Positions 8,686 through 17,943 of a stretch of 20,924 nt of DNA are shown in pieces. Source of the DNA: Hemicentrotus pulcherrimus (Eukaryota; Echinodermata; Echinoidea; Camarodonta; Strongylocentrotidae); NCBI GenBank assembly GCA_003118195.1, contig BEXV01002766.1:28398-49321 (forward strand). Reading direction: 5' to 3'. The notes beneath the pieces were generated by a model. That model ran no database searches, was not told the DNA's origin, and was given only the letters and a program-made list of their open reading frames with translations. Positions within the stretch are counted from its first letter, which is position 1, and each line of letters starts with the position of its first letter. The translations under genes and the position numbers were made by a program.

Positions 8686-9930
8686 TCAGAATGGGGACAT
8701 TTAAAAGACTTTTTCACCACTGTGTGTTCTCATATGAATGTTAAGAGTACTTTTTAGTACTTTTACTAGAAAATCCTTTATCACACTACGAACACTTTAA
8801 AGGTTTCTTTCCTATGTGTGTTTTCAAATGGATTTTGAGGTTACATCTTTGAGAAAATCTCTTACCACAATGGGAACACCTATGCGGCCTTTCACCACTG
8901 TGTGTTCTTGAATGGGTCAGAAGGTTACTTCTGTGAGAAAATCCCTTATTACACTGGGAACACATAAAGGGTTTCTCTCCTGTATGTGTTCTAAGGTGCA
9001 AAGCAAGCCTAGTTTTTTGAGAGAATCCTTTACCACAATATGAACATGTATGTGGCCTTTCACCATTGTGTGATCTTAAATGGGTCCCAAGGTTACTTCT
9101 TTGAGAAAATGTCTTACCACACTGGGAACACTTATAAGGCTTTTCACCACTGTGTGTTCTCAAATGGGTTTTAAGGTTACTTTTGTGAGAAAATTTCTTA
9201 CCACACTGGGAACACTTATGCGGCTTTTCACCACTGTGTGTTCTTGAATGGTTCTTAAGTCTACTTCTGTGAGAAAATCCCTTATTACACTGGGAACACT
9301 TAAAAGGTTTCTCTCCTGTATGTGTACTAAGGTGGCTAGTAAGCTCATTTTTTTGAGAAAATCCTTTATCACAATAGCGACATCGAAAAGGCTTTTCTCC
9401 AATGTGTATTCTTGAATGGGTAGTAAGAGAACTTTTACGAGGAAATCCCTCATCACAATGGGAACATTTATAAGGCTTTTCACCACTGTGTGTTCTCAAA
9501 TGGGTTTTAAGGTTACATTTGTAAGAAAATCCCTAATCACACTGGGTACACATAAAGGGTTTCTCTTCTGTATGTGTTCCAAGGTGCATAGTTAGCTTAG
9601 TCTTTTGAGAGAATCCCTTATCACACTTGGAACACTTAAAGGGTTTCTCTCCTGTATGTGTACTAAGGTGGCTAGTAAGCTCATTCTTTTGAGAAAATCC
9701 TTTACAATATGGACATTGACAAGGCTTTCCTCCACTGGGCATTCTTGAATGGGTAGTAAGATTACCTTGGCAAGAAAAAACATTATAACAATGGGAACAT
9801 TTATAAGGATTTTTACCCCAGTTTTCATCAGTACCGGTAAATGTTTTACTGCAATGTGAACACAGATGGGACTTATCTCCACTGCATGCTGCCATTAGTG
9901 AGTGTATCTTGTCCTGTCCATTGTCCAATT
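8686..9930 (-). pseudogene. zinc-finger gene B: about 13 C2H2 fingers with nonsense mutations
   Basis: Begins at the same phase-1 acceptor as genes A and C (AG at 9932-9931) and has the shared leader (LDNGQDKIHSLMAACSG), then CSHCSKTF, the best-kept C-X2-C trace in the leaders. Finger 1 has Pro for its last His and finger 2 lacks one residue after C-X2-C. Finger 4 carries an in-frame TAG (9533-9535) at the Lys of CTQCD-K-GFSYK; the same frame then stays open for eight clean fingers (YKCSHCDEGF to HRCSHCGKRF). A second TAG (8786-8788) replaces Gln in CSQC. Beyond it a 10-bp tandem duplication (AGTACTTTTT, around 8746-8765) shifts the frame. Removing it restores STLNIHMRTHSGEK. Unlike A and C, no 5' block lies upstream. 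Confidence 0.8.
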
Positions 9931-10196
9931 CTGGGGAGGAATGGAAAGTAATTACGTTCCTATTAAAGAGAAGATCCACTTATTATGTTAAGTGTTAAAA
10001 TTAAAATTAAAATCACTGTAGAGTGATGAGATGTCACCAGGCATATCCAGACTGCCTACTAGATGCACACTATCATGTAACGGTCTAAAACCTTCAATGC
10101 AGTAAACTTTGCACAATATACCACATCTTCGTTGACATAAGTTACATTTACACTTTTTGTGTGGACCCTAGGGCTAGACTAGCTAGTAGTACTACC

Positions 10197-11134
10197 ATGC
10201 CTCCCAAACAGACATTGATAGCTGTAATGTTTGATGACATTAATGATGACCAATTGGTTAGCACTCAGATTTGTGGGTTTCAATCTGCTCATCCTATTCC
10301 TTTTCTATGGTATTTTTACAAAGTCAAATCGACAAGGAAGTATCTCATGATACTACAAGAGCTCCTAGACAGTAAGTACTTCAAGGAAACACTCTCAAAC
10401 AATGTTAGATGCAAATTAGATGAAACCTCAAATAAGCTTGATGACATTTCGTAGAGACTTGATCATCATGATCAACGCTTCACAACTGTTGAAAGTGATC
10501 TCAGAAAGCAAGATATTAGAATAACTGAAGTTTATAATGAACTTGCATCAGAGAAAGCCAAAATGGATGTCGAAATGAAGAAGAATGAGAGGGAGACAGA
10601 CATCAAACATCTTCAAAGTGAACTGAATACGAGCCTCAACAAAATTGCAAACCGGGAACCCCAAAGTTAAACAGCTAAGAGCAGTATACTCGCAAAGCTG
10701 CAAAAGAATCTTCAGTAAAAATAAAGATGAAATATTTATAAAGCACACTTTTCTAATTGCTTACTCAAGGTGCTATAAAATACCAATACTCTAGGTTGTG
10801 AAGTATTGGCAAGCGAATTTAAGTTGATCGTAAGGAGCAAGATATAGACCATAACCATCGAGTTGGCGAACCTACTTCAGCATCAAGTAAAGGTGATCAT
10901 CAAATTACAGTTAAGCTCAAATCATATCGCAAGAGACAAGAGTTGTTACAATATAGAAGGAAATTAAAAAACACAGGCACAACAATCTAGGGAAACCTAA
11001 CCAAAATACAGGAAATTGCTCCAAGGTACATACAGACTCTCTCAAAAAAAGGCAGAGTTCAGGGGCCATGTTCTTCCGATGGAAAAAATTTTGTAAGCCA
11101 GCACCCCAAACAGGATTTGACAAAACTTAAATAA
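10197..11134 (+). pseudogene. decayed LINE ORF1-like relic
   Basis: The plus strand starts at ATG 10197 (MPPKQTLIAVMFDD). The same frame passes a TAG (10452-10454) and runs to 10670 with a coiled-coil-like segment (RLDHHDQRFTTVESDLRKQD, then EVYNELASEKAK). A frameshift follows: LNS-stop-EQYTRKA, like the LEQYSR motif of L1-type ORF1 proteins. A third frame (about 10850-11134) gives VGEPTSASSKGDHQITVKLK, SYRKRQELLQYRRKLKNTGT, a stop, GNLTKIQ and SSDGKNFV, which matches the pattern of the ORF1 C-terminal RNA-binding region. ORF1 binds LINE RNA as a chaperone. No reverse transcriptase follows, and AATAAA lies at 11130-11135. It is on the strand opposite to the zinc-finger genes. Confidence 0.65.
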
Positions 11135-11344
11135 AACCTTGATTTGTACTAAAACAATGTAACTGAATTATCATACTTGGGTGATGCAATTTAAAAGTAA
11201 TCTTACACTGCACAATGACAAATCTCTTATGGGACATTTTACTTGTATTTCAAAGGAATATATTTACTTTTCCTTTGTTTTCTTTCTTTTTTGAAAGAAA
11301 TTTGTGACATGTCTTAGAAAATTATATTTCCTGTATGTCTATAC

Positions 11345-11690
11345 AGTGTGTCCCAGAAAAAACCGAAACCAAGAATTATAAATATTTTATACCGGTAATA
11401 ACAATTGCAATCAATAAAGGACACATCTTTGTCAAGCTTAGAGCCTCCTCTTTCATTTGATGCAACTCATATGATGCATATTGCATGCACGATTGTTTAA
11501 AAACAATTTCAAGAGAGGGTATCAAAAAGTCATTTGGCAGGTGGTATCTGAATTTCAAAGAGAAAATCCCATTTCTAGAAAGTACATTTTCTGCCCCTTC
11601 ATATGACACCTCAATCAGGAAAAATGAGCCAGGAATAAAAAAAGTTCTGTTCAATAATGCTAAATACATTACTCATTGCTGATGTAATTT
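11345..11690. other. unexplained repeat-like stretch
   Basis: Starts with ACAGTGTGTCCCAGAAAAAA, which resembles the terminus of some interspersed elements. I found no matching inverted end. Both strands have open frames of 60-100 codons with no recognisable motif. Confidence 0.2.
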
Positions 11691-11711
11691 GATTATTATA
11701 ATATTTTTGAG

Positions 11712-11815
11712 AGTTCTGTTTATTAAAAGTAATGCTAGCATTCCCATAATTTGATGAACCAAATTTGTTTCATTAAATAACGGAAATGCAAGCATAACTT
11801 TAAACAAACAGAACT
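11712..11815. repeat. fold-back repeat with 34-bp arms
   Basis: AGTTCTGTTTATTAAAAG...GCTAGCAT (11712-11745) pairs with ATGCAAGC...CTTTAAACAAACAGAACT (11782-11815) with few mismatches around a loop of about 36 bases. The arms suggest a small MITE. Confidence 0.6.
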
Positions 11816-12318
11816 TTACATCGCTCCTTACTAAAATTAGAATACCGATACGTAATTGAAATTGGATAAAGATTGGGGGTACATTTAGCTTGCAAAATGA
11901 AATCCTATGTCAAGTATGCCATGTGTTGTGATGCCTCCATCCTAAAGTTTTGTGAGAAATTCAGGGTACACAAATTTTTGCTAAATTTATTCATGATGCT
12001 GAAAATCTATGTTCATGACACTGAAAATATATACATCAACAGAGTCTTAAACATGTAATAGCAACACTAATCAGGGCATTTTCTTGAAACCTGAAAATTG
12101 CTATAAAAAGATCCTTTCTAAAAGACCTCTAGCCCCTAAACCCAACAGAAAAAAGCATAAAGCTCTTATTTAATGTAGAAGGCTAGTAAGAGGAAATTTT
12201 GGTGAGAAATTTCATTACTAAATTGAGAAGTTCAAATGGCCTTTATTCCCAGCCGTCACTTATATGTTCTAACAAGGCTACGAAATAAACTTTTCTCTAT
12301 AGATACCTAAAATAGTAT
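11816..12318. other. AT-rich non-coding stretch, nothing recognised
   Basis: I see no finger motif, transposon terminus or convincing frame. A 61-codon plus-strand frame (11873-12058) has no recognisable content. Confidence 0.4.
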
Positions 12319-12438
12319 AGTATTAATGACTGCTTTAAGAGAAATAGTTGTTTTTATATGCTCAAGGGAAGGTTACAATTGTGCTATTGCCTGAGGCATG
12401 CCAAGGGCAATAGCCCTATTAAAGCAGTCATTAATACT
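12319..12438. mobile_element. fold-back MITE, ATGACTGC family, copy 2
   Basis: Perfect 19-bp inverted ends AGTATTAATGACTGCTTTA (12319-12337) and its reverse complement (12420-12438). Inside is a second hairpin, GCTATTGCC...GGCAATAGC. The stretch ATAGTTGTTTTTATATGCTC followed by AAGGGAAGGTTAC matches the right arm of copy 1 read in reverse complement, so the two are one family. Confidence 0.8.
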
Positions 12439-12774
12439 TTTATATGCCAAAAAAAAATTGTCAACTTATGACACCATCATGGCCTTTCTCTAGTAGAATC
12501 TGCATGCTGCACAATTGAATTGTTTTATATGAGTTTATCTTCGAGAATTTATTTCTAGTCCGACTCTAAGCAAGATATTTTTAAAATTTTGGGGATGGGC
12601 CGCTGTGGGGAATATTGAGAAAAACCTGCTTTTTCATATAAGACCTCACTTTCAGGATCACAAGCAATATTGGTTTGAATCTCATTTTGGTAAATAAAAC
12701 ATCGACCAATTTAGCATGAGTGCTCAATGCACTTGGACTGTATAGAGATGTGTGCAATCTCTATGGGAAAGATT

Positions 12775-12903
12775 TTAGCACACAATATTTTTATGGAGAA
12801 TTTCATGTAAACTTTTGGTGTTCTTGCTGTCAGCAGAATTAATAAAGTCCTGCATTTGATCATCATCAAGAAGTTGAAATCTTGGGAGAGTTTCTTCAGC
12901 CAT
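12775..12903 (-). CDS. 42-residue ORF resembling the N-terminus of Crypton/KIAA1958-like proteins
   Basis: ATG at 12903-12901 in a favourable context (AAAAATGG). The protein begins MAEETLPRFQLL, then DDDQMQDFINSADSKNTK, and ends SLHEILHKNIVC. The pattern R-F-x-L-x-D-[DE]-(x)-F-I-x-x-x-x-S-K-N-T-K recalls the first residues of Crypton-related proteins (KIAA1958-like, QRICH/ZMYM relatives). In those a helical SAM-like segment and a tyrosine-recombinase-derived domain follow. Here the similarity fades after SKNTK and the frame stops, so this is a first exon, a truncated relic or chance. The sequence upstream on the minus strand (12904-13020) is GC-richer, as a 5' UTR could be. No downstream recombinase domain is visible in the window. 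Confidence 0.4.
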   Translation of the reverse strand: MAEETLPRFQLLDDDQMQDFINSADSKNTKSLHEILHKNIVC

Positions 12904-13162
12904 TTTTCCCTTCTTTGGAAGCGAGGACAATCGAGATTGCTGTAGGCCTACAGTCCTCTACGCTGCGCGTGTATCAAAAAGTGGTAAATTTAGCTAGCGA
13001 CCAATTCTTCGCACACGTACACGTAGATATGGTATCGGCGATCCCTCATACCAGTTTCTAACACTGAACCAATGGGTATTTCAGCAACACTAAACTATTT
13101 TTCCCAGTAACTGGAATTTTGCCCTCGAAATATTACATGGGTTTGGCATTTTTCGTTTATTT

Positions 13163-13235
13163 ACGGGAATGGTTAAAACCACGACTGCAATTTCGACCAA
13201 TCAGATGACTGGATTTCTTAAGTGAGGTATATAAT
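13163..13235 (+). repeat. second copy of the CCAAT/TATA module
   Basis: Contains CCAATCAGA (13197-13205) and TATATAAT (13228-13235), with flanking GTGAGG, GGATTT and AAAACCACGAC, matching 3841-3909 in reverse orientation. No obvious gene follows on the plus strand. Confidence 0.55.
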
Positions 13236-13368
13236 AGTGCTTAATATTAAGTTTCTATCAAAGTACACAAGCACTTTACATTGTCATTTAACATTGATAC
13301 CCTGGTCATTGGATTCAAGTGCACACATATATGCCACTTCAACCACAGCAAGTTTTGAATGCTCAGGT

Positions 13369-13501
13369 AAGTGTTCCTAATGTCATAGATTTGTAAGATG
13401 TTATTCTACATAAGCCATTCTCCACCCATTCTCCACACATATGGATGGAGAAAGGCGAATGTAGATCAACATCTTACAAATCTAAGATATTAGGAGCACT
13501 T
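13369..13501. mobile_element. 133-bp fold-back element
   Basis: Arms of about 43 bases: AAGTGTTCCTAATGTC... (13369-13411) and ...GATATTAGGAGCACTT (13459-13501), sharing AGATTTGTAAGATGTT. The centre is itself palindromic (ATTCTCCACCCA and TGGATGGAGAA). The right arm coincides with the left edge of the duplicated block 13462-14172. Confidence 0.65.
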
Positions 13502-14172
13502 CACATGGTTTCTCTACTGGATGTGTTAGTACTCTTTTGAGAAAATCCTTTATCACAAAAGGGACATCGGCAAGGCTTTTCCTGAACATACATGCTTTGC
13601 TAGATTGCTTTGACAAGAAAATCCCTTGTCACAATAGGAGCATATAAGGCTTTTCACCACTGGGTGGGCTATAATAAGGGTTCTTCTTTTAGAAAAAAAA
13701 ACCCTTATCATACTGAGAACACCTAAAGGTTTCTTTTCTATGTGTTCTAAGGTGGCTAGTAAGATCACTTAAACAACAGAGAACTTGAAGAAGAGTCCTT
13801 TATACATTTATATGGCAATTTTCCTTTTTGTTATTAGGCAATTAGGAAGATCTAACACTGTTTTACAATAAAAAAAAAAATTCTTTTTTAGAAGGTTAAC
13901 ATTTAAATGGCTTTCTCCAGTATTCTCAGATGACTAGGAAGATTACTGTTACAAGAAAATCTCTTAAAGGAATCACACCAAGAAGCTAAAGTGTATTAAA
14001 TTGATGCAAAATTCATATCATTGCGAAGGGGAAGCCTCACTGATCAAATACAATAAATTTCCTCTTCAAAATATGTTTGGGGCCCGCAGAAATCAACTTT
14101 CAAAAATGTCAGTTTTGAGATCCAGATTTACTGCCTTCAGCAGTGCTTGGTATGACGTCATTATTGTGACGT
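13462..14172. repeat. 711-bp direct duplication, copy 1
   Basis: Matches 17233-17942 base for base by eye, apart from one A fewer in a homopolymer (nine A at 13693-13701, eight in the other copy). It contains a degenerate finger array and a TGACGTCA octamer. Confidence 0.9.
13505..13968 (-). pseudogene. degenerate C2H2 zinc-finger array (copy 1)
   Basis: Minus-strand pieces in order: RFSCNSNLPSHLRI, a stop-filled gap containing a poly-T run, LTSHLRTHRKETFRCSQYDK (second Cys is Tyr), a frameshift at a T homopolymer, SGEKPY, CSYCDKGFSCQSNLAKH, and [14 protein letters not shown]. Several frameshifts and stops make it non-coding. CDKGFSCQSNL resembles finger 1 of genes A and B (FSCQ.NLT), so this probably descends from the same ancestor. 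The order of pieces follows the array direction of the cluster. Confidence 0.75.
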
Positions 14173-14331
14173 ACCACCCTGGGCACGGCTAGCTAGCCGC
14201 AAAACAAAGCGAGGCGCGCACATTGTAAATACACGCAACTCCTCGACTGTTTGTAAAATTCGAAGCATACTATCTTGAGAACAAAACGTCGGCTTTAGAC
14301 GAGAAAAATTGAACTACTAGATATGTAAATT

Positions 14332-14505
14332 GAATTCAGTGAGGAAAGTGATTCCGCTGACAGCGATGATGATGATGATGGGGAGGTAGGAGAGCTGGGA
14401 GGAGAAGAAGGAGAAGAGGAAGAAGAGGAAGAACTCGACGATGATGGTAGAGATATGCCGCGACTCTACCAGCACGAAACCGAGCTGGTGCAGCCGCTGA
14501 ACTAG
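14332..14505 (+). CDS. short acidic ORF, origin unknown
   Basis: Open frame of 57 codons with no ATG at its start (an in-frame TAA at 14326-14328 precedes it): EFSEESDSADSDDDDDGEVG, then a Glu-rich run, then LDDDGRDMPRLYQHETELVQ and a stop. The first half is a low-complexity Asp/Glu tract encoded partly by GAT and GAA/GAG repeats. The second half is not low-complexity, which argues weakly for a real exon or transposon-encoded N-terminus. It could equally be a purine-rich microsatellite read by chance. The upstream 14180-14260 region is GC-richer than its surroundings. I do not recognise a family. Confidence 0.25.
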   Translation, partial: EFSEESDSADSDDDDDGEVGELGGEEGEEEEEEELDDDGRDMPRLYQHETELVQPLN

Positions 14506-14775
14506 ATATTTTTTTTAACAAACATTAATATGTCAATCTATTGCCACTTTCATAAACAACATTTTGCTACTAATCAGCATACAAATTTTTACATCAATAT
14601 TCATGTTGGTGATAGTACTTGCGCAATAATCACAAAGGGGTAGAAAATATGTTCTTTCATGGCAGCTGGTAGTTATTGTTATTTCAGTTTAAATAAGACA
14701 TTGTTATAAATATGTTGCATATTAAACTTATAAACATAAAAGTGAAATGTTAATTATTTAGTGTCTTCAACTAGA
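14506..14775. other. AT-rich non-coding stretch
   Basis: Nothing recognised on either strand. Confidence 0.4.
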
Positions 14776-15090
14776 ACAGTAGCGGTGGTAATGGTTGATG
14801 CTGATGGTTGCAGTTGGGAATTGTAGATGTGGTGGTGATGATGACAGTGAATATGTTGTTGACAATGATATTGGTAGGGTTTGATTGGGGAACTTTATAT
14901 GCTTATTGCATTGACAATATTGACAGGGCAGGACAAGGGGGTTAGGGTTATGGTTAGATGGTGGTGATTACTATATCATGATGTTGATGATGATAATGAT
15001 GAGGATGGTGATGATGATGATGATAAAGATAATAATTGTGATGAGGCAATAGCGTAGATGATGGTGGAGGACAAGGGTTTGCAGCGTTGG
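14776..15090 (+). repeat. imperfect GATGGT/GATGAT microsatellite region
   Basis: Dominated by degenerate TGATGG and TGATGA units, densest at 14985-15030. Low complexity; any open frame here is a by-product. Confidence 0.75.
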
Positions 15091-15480
15091 TGATGTGATT
15101 GGTAGTGCATGATCAAAATGATTCACTTGAGACACTGCCGATAATTTGTTTTGGTTTTTTGTTGTAAAAGTTCAGATCCTATATAACCAACAACAACAAA
15201 AAAGCACTCATCGATATCAACAACCTAAACTGACCATGACTCATGAAGTACTTTTCCGGTTATTTGCCAGAAATATGCAGAAATCGGTCAATGCTTATTA
15301 TTCCAAATATGACAAACTTTCATTGTGGTCTCCAACACCAGGATAGACGAATTTCGTTTAAGAGCACTGTAGTTTATGTCGGCCAGAACTGGGGGGCTTC
15401 CAATAGTAAGAAAAGAGGATTCCATGGCCTATGTAATGAGTCAGGTGCGTTGAGATTTTGATGCTTTTGTTAGGGATGCA
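15091..15480. other. non-coding stretch, nothing recognised
   Basis: Several short open frames on the plus strand lack motifs or a consistent code bias. Confidence 0.4.
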
Positions 15481-15485
15481 TGACG

Positions 15486-15504
15486 CCCCCCCCCCCCCCC
15501 CCCC
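15486..15504 (+). repeat. poly-C tract (19 C)
   Basis: An uninterrupted run of C, unusual in this AT-rich sequence. It could form i-motif/G-quadruplex-type structure and is prone to length error. Confidence 0.9.
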
Positions 15505-15729
15505 TCCTCAGTTAGAAATCAGCATAAAAACAGCACCTGAACTGAATTGGTTTATACCTTTCATCTCTGATTTTTCCCAATCGGAGCATCTACTCATCAC
15601 AATATCATACCTTATCACATTAAAAACATTTCAGAAAGAGGTTCCATATTTTGTGGTTTGGCCCAGTAACTTTTGATGCAGAACCCTAACAATCATACCA
15701 ATTATATGAGCAGAAAGAGAGGGGTGTTC

Positions 15730-15818
15730 TGAGGCGATGCGCTGCACCTTGGAGTGTATACGAAACGTGCAACATCAGCTCCCCGGAGCGACTCGGGCAC
15801 TGAGCTACACAGGGCCCG
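15730..15818 (-). repeat. possible tRNA-derived SINE relic
   Basis: The minus strand reads GGGCCCTGTGTAGCTCAGTG: TAGCTCAGTG is a good pol III A box (about 15807-15798). About 40 bases on, CACGTTTCG (near 15768-15760) is a poor B-box match. The order fits a tRNA-like SINE head. No tail or target duplication was found. Confidence 0.35.
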
Positions 15819-15829
15819 CTATAACTGGA

Positions 15830-16329
15830 GTCGTCAAACACGCAAATGTAACTTATTCTAAACCACGTTTAGACCCTATAATTCCATCATAAAGAGTAAG
15901 ATAATACCGCAAATGTTTTCTATAACGTTTCAAGATTACATATTCCTGAATGAAATGTAAAATATTGCGAAAGAACGACAAAATTAGTAACGATCAAATT
16001 GCCTTAGATATAGGTCTAGAATATAGGTGAACAAGTGCAAATCTATCTAGCTGGCCGAGTGCATCCAGGGTTTGACGTCATAATTCCGAGCTCGCCAGCT
16101 CGTGTGTTTGGCCTACTTCCGGGGTTCAGGGGTCCGAAAAGGGGTCTTGACAAAACTGAATTTTACGCCTTTCCATGATATCTATATGATTTCTAAGCAA
16201 GTTATTCGTGTTCTACATAAGATAATCTTTCCATCCATATGTTATTCGTTCTAATTATCAGTTGTAATTGATTTTTCTTCGTGTGATTCCTTTAATACAA
16301 ACTTACAGTTAATATAGGGTTTTGTGTGT
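15830..16329. other. non-coding stretch with one CRE-type octamer
   Basis: TGACGTCA at 16073-16080. Otherwise nothing recognised. Confidence 0.4.
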
Positions 16330-16957
16330 TCGTAGATGCCTTGTAAGCTTACTTTTATAAGAAAATTTATAATTACATTAGGAACACTTAACAGGTTTCT
16401 CTCCTGTATTTAAGGCGCTAGTAACATCCCTTTTATGAGAAAATCTCTCTTTGCAATAAGCACATTTATAAGGCTCTCTGGTATGTGTCCTAATATGATA
16501 GGTTAGATGATCTCATCGAGAAAAACCCGTTTCACATTGGGAACATTTAAAAGGCTTTTCACCACTGTGGGTTCTTAAATGGTTAATATAACAGTACTTT
16601 TAAGAGAAAATCCATCACACTTTAAGCGTTTCTCTCCTATATGTTTTCTAATGTGGCTATCAAAGATGTTCGTTTGAATAAATCAAAAGGGACTTGATGA
16701 GGCTTTTCTCACTGTGCTTCCTTGAATAGGTAGTAAGATTATTTTTAAAAGAATAAACCTTATCACAATGGGAACATTTAAAAGGCTTTTCACAACTGTG
16801 TATTCTTGAATGGGTAGTAAGATTACTTTTGAAAGAAAATCCCTTATCACACTGGGAACACTTAAAGGGTTTCTCTCCTGTATGTGTTCTAAGGTGGCTA
16901 GTAAGCTCATACTTTTGAGAAAATCCTTTATCACAGTGGGAACACTTAAAGATGACG
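16330..16957 (-). pseudogene. degenerate C2H2 zinc-finger array of about eight fingers
   Basis: Minus-strand reading starts with three good fingers: FKCSHCDKGFSQKYELTSHL, FKCSQCDKGFSFKSNLTTHS and FKCSHCDKVYSFKNNLTTYS (first His is Tyr). A frameshift follows. The remaining units are HIRKHIGEKRLKCDGFSLKS, FKCSQCETGFSR-stop-DHL, YKCAYCKERFSHKRDV, and CS-stop-CNYKFSYKSKLTRHL. A MITE inserted at the TTAA of the Phe-Lys codons (TTTAAG) starting the first finger cuts the array from its 5' end, so no leader or acceptor survives. Confidence 0.85.
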
Positions 16958-17152
16958 TTGAGTTCTGGTCATGCGATTGCATTGTGAAAGAAATGATGTG
17001 GAATCGACCAGAAAAGGTTGATCATCTAGCATATATGAATTTGTGTGTATTGCAAGGTTCTGGAATCACCAAAATGATAAGAAATTTGGCCAAGTCTTGA
17101 TAAAGTTACAAACACTGTACACAGAAAGATGTATATGGGACTACACAAAGTA
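16950..17152. mobile_element. partial second copy of the TTAA MITE, inserted in a zinc finger
   Basis: Begins right after TTAA (16946-16949) with AGATGACGTTGAGTTCTGGT, and aligns with the reverse complement of 4195-4397 through GGAATCGACCAGAAAAGG, GCAAGGTTCTGGAATCA and AGAAAGATGTATATGGGACT. Similarity fades after about 17152, so the other end is missing. Confidence 0.7.
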
Positions 17153-17232
17153 CGTAAAAATCCTACCGTCCCCCGAGTTTTACGATGTTACATGACATAT
17201 TTACAATATGAAGGCATTTGAAGAGCCATGCT

Positions 17233-17942
17233 TAGATCAACATCTTACAAATCTAAGATATTAGGAGCACTTCACATGGTTTCTCTACTGGATGTGTTAG
17301 TACTCTTTTGAGAAAATCCTTTATCACAAAAGGGACATCGGCAAGGCTTTTCCTGAACATACATGCTTTGCTAGATTGCTTTGACAAGAAAATCCCTTGT
17401 CACAATAGGAGCATATAAGGCTTTTCACCACTGGGTGGGCTATAATAAGGGTTCTTCTTTTAGAAAAAAAACCCTTATCATACTGAGAACACCTAAAGGT
17501 TTCTTTTCTATGTGTTCTAAGGTGGCTAGTAAGATCACTTAAACAACAGAGAACTTGAAGAAGAGTCCTTTATACATTTATATGGCAATTTTCCTTTTTG
17601 TTATTAGGCAATTAGGAAGATCTAACACTGTTTTACAATAAAAAAAAAAATTCTTTTTTAGAAGGTTAACATTTAAATGGCTTTCTCCAGTATTCTCAGA
17701 TGACTAGGAAGATTACTGTTACAAGAAAATCTCTTAAAGGAATCACACCAAGAAGCTAAAGTGTATTAAATTGATGCAAAATTCATATCATTGCGAAGGG
17801 GAAGCCTCACTGATCAAATACAATAAATTTCCTCTTCAAAATATGTTTGGGGCCCGCAGAAATCAACTTTCAAAAATGTCAGTTTTGAGATCCAGATTTA
17901 CTGCCTTCAGCAGTGCTTGGTATGACGTCATTATTGTGACGT
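17233..17942. repeat. 710-bp direct duplication, copy 2, ending at an N
   Basis: Near-identical to 13462-14172 and ends one base before the N at 17943. Only the right arm of the 13369-13501 hairpin is included, so the left breakpoint falls at that arm. Confidence 0.9.
17276..17738 (-). pseudogene. degenerate C2H2 zinc-finger array (copy 2)
   Basis: Same content as 13505-13968, with the same stops and frameshifts. One A fewer in a homopolymer changes nothing about its dead state. Confidence 0.75.
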
Positions 17943-17943
17943 N
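17943..17943. other. ambiguous base N, likely contig join
   Basis: The only N in the window. It sits exactly where the duplicated block stops matching, as expected of a closed gap. Confidence 0.8.

Noticed and set aside
9160..9486. Alternative minus-strand frames within gene B (also 9592-9882, 18491-18883, 18995-19222).
   Set aside because: They are out-of-frame readings of the fingers; the C2H2 frame explains the same DNA far better.
10161..10196. GTG at 10161 as the start of the LINE ORF1-like frame.
   Set aside because: Eukaryotic initiation favours the ATG at 10197 (ACCATGC), and the preceding residues have no similarity to ORF1 starts.
14336..14521. Minus-strand open frame rich in Leu, Pro and His.
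   Set aside because: It is the complement of the GAT/GAA-rich tract and is low-complexity.
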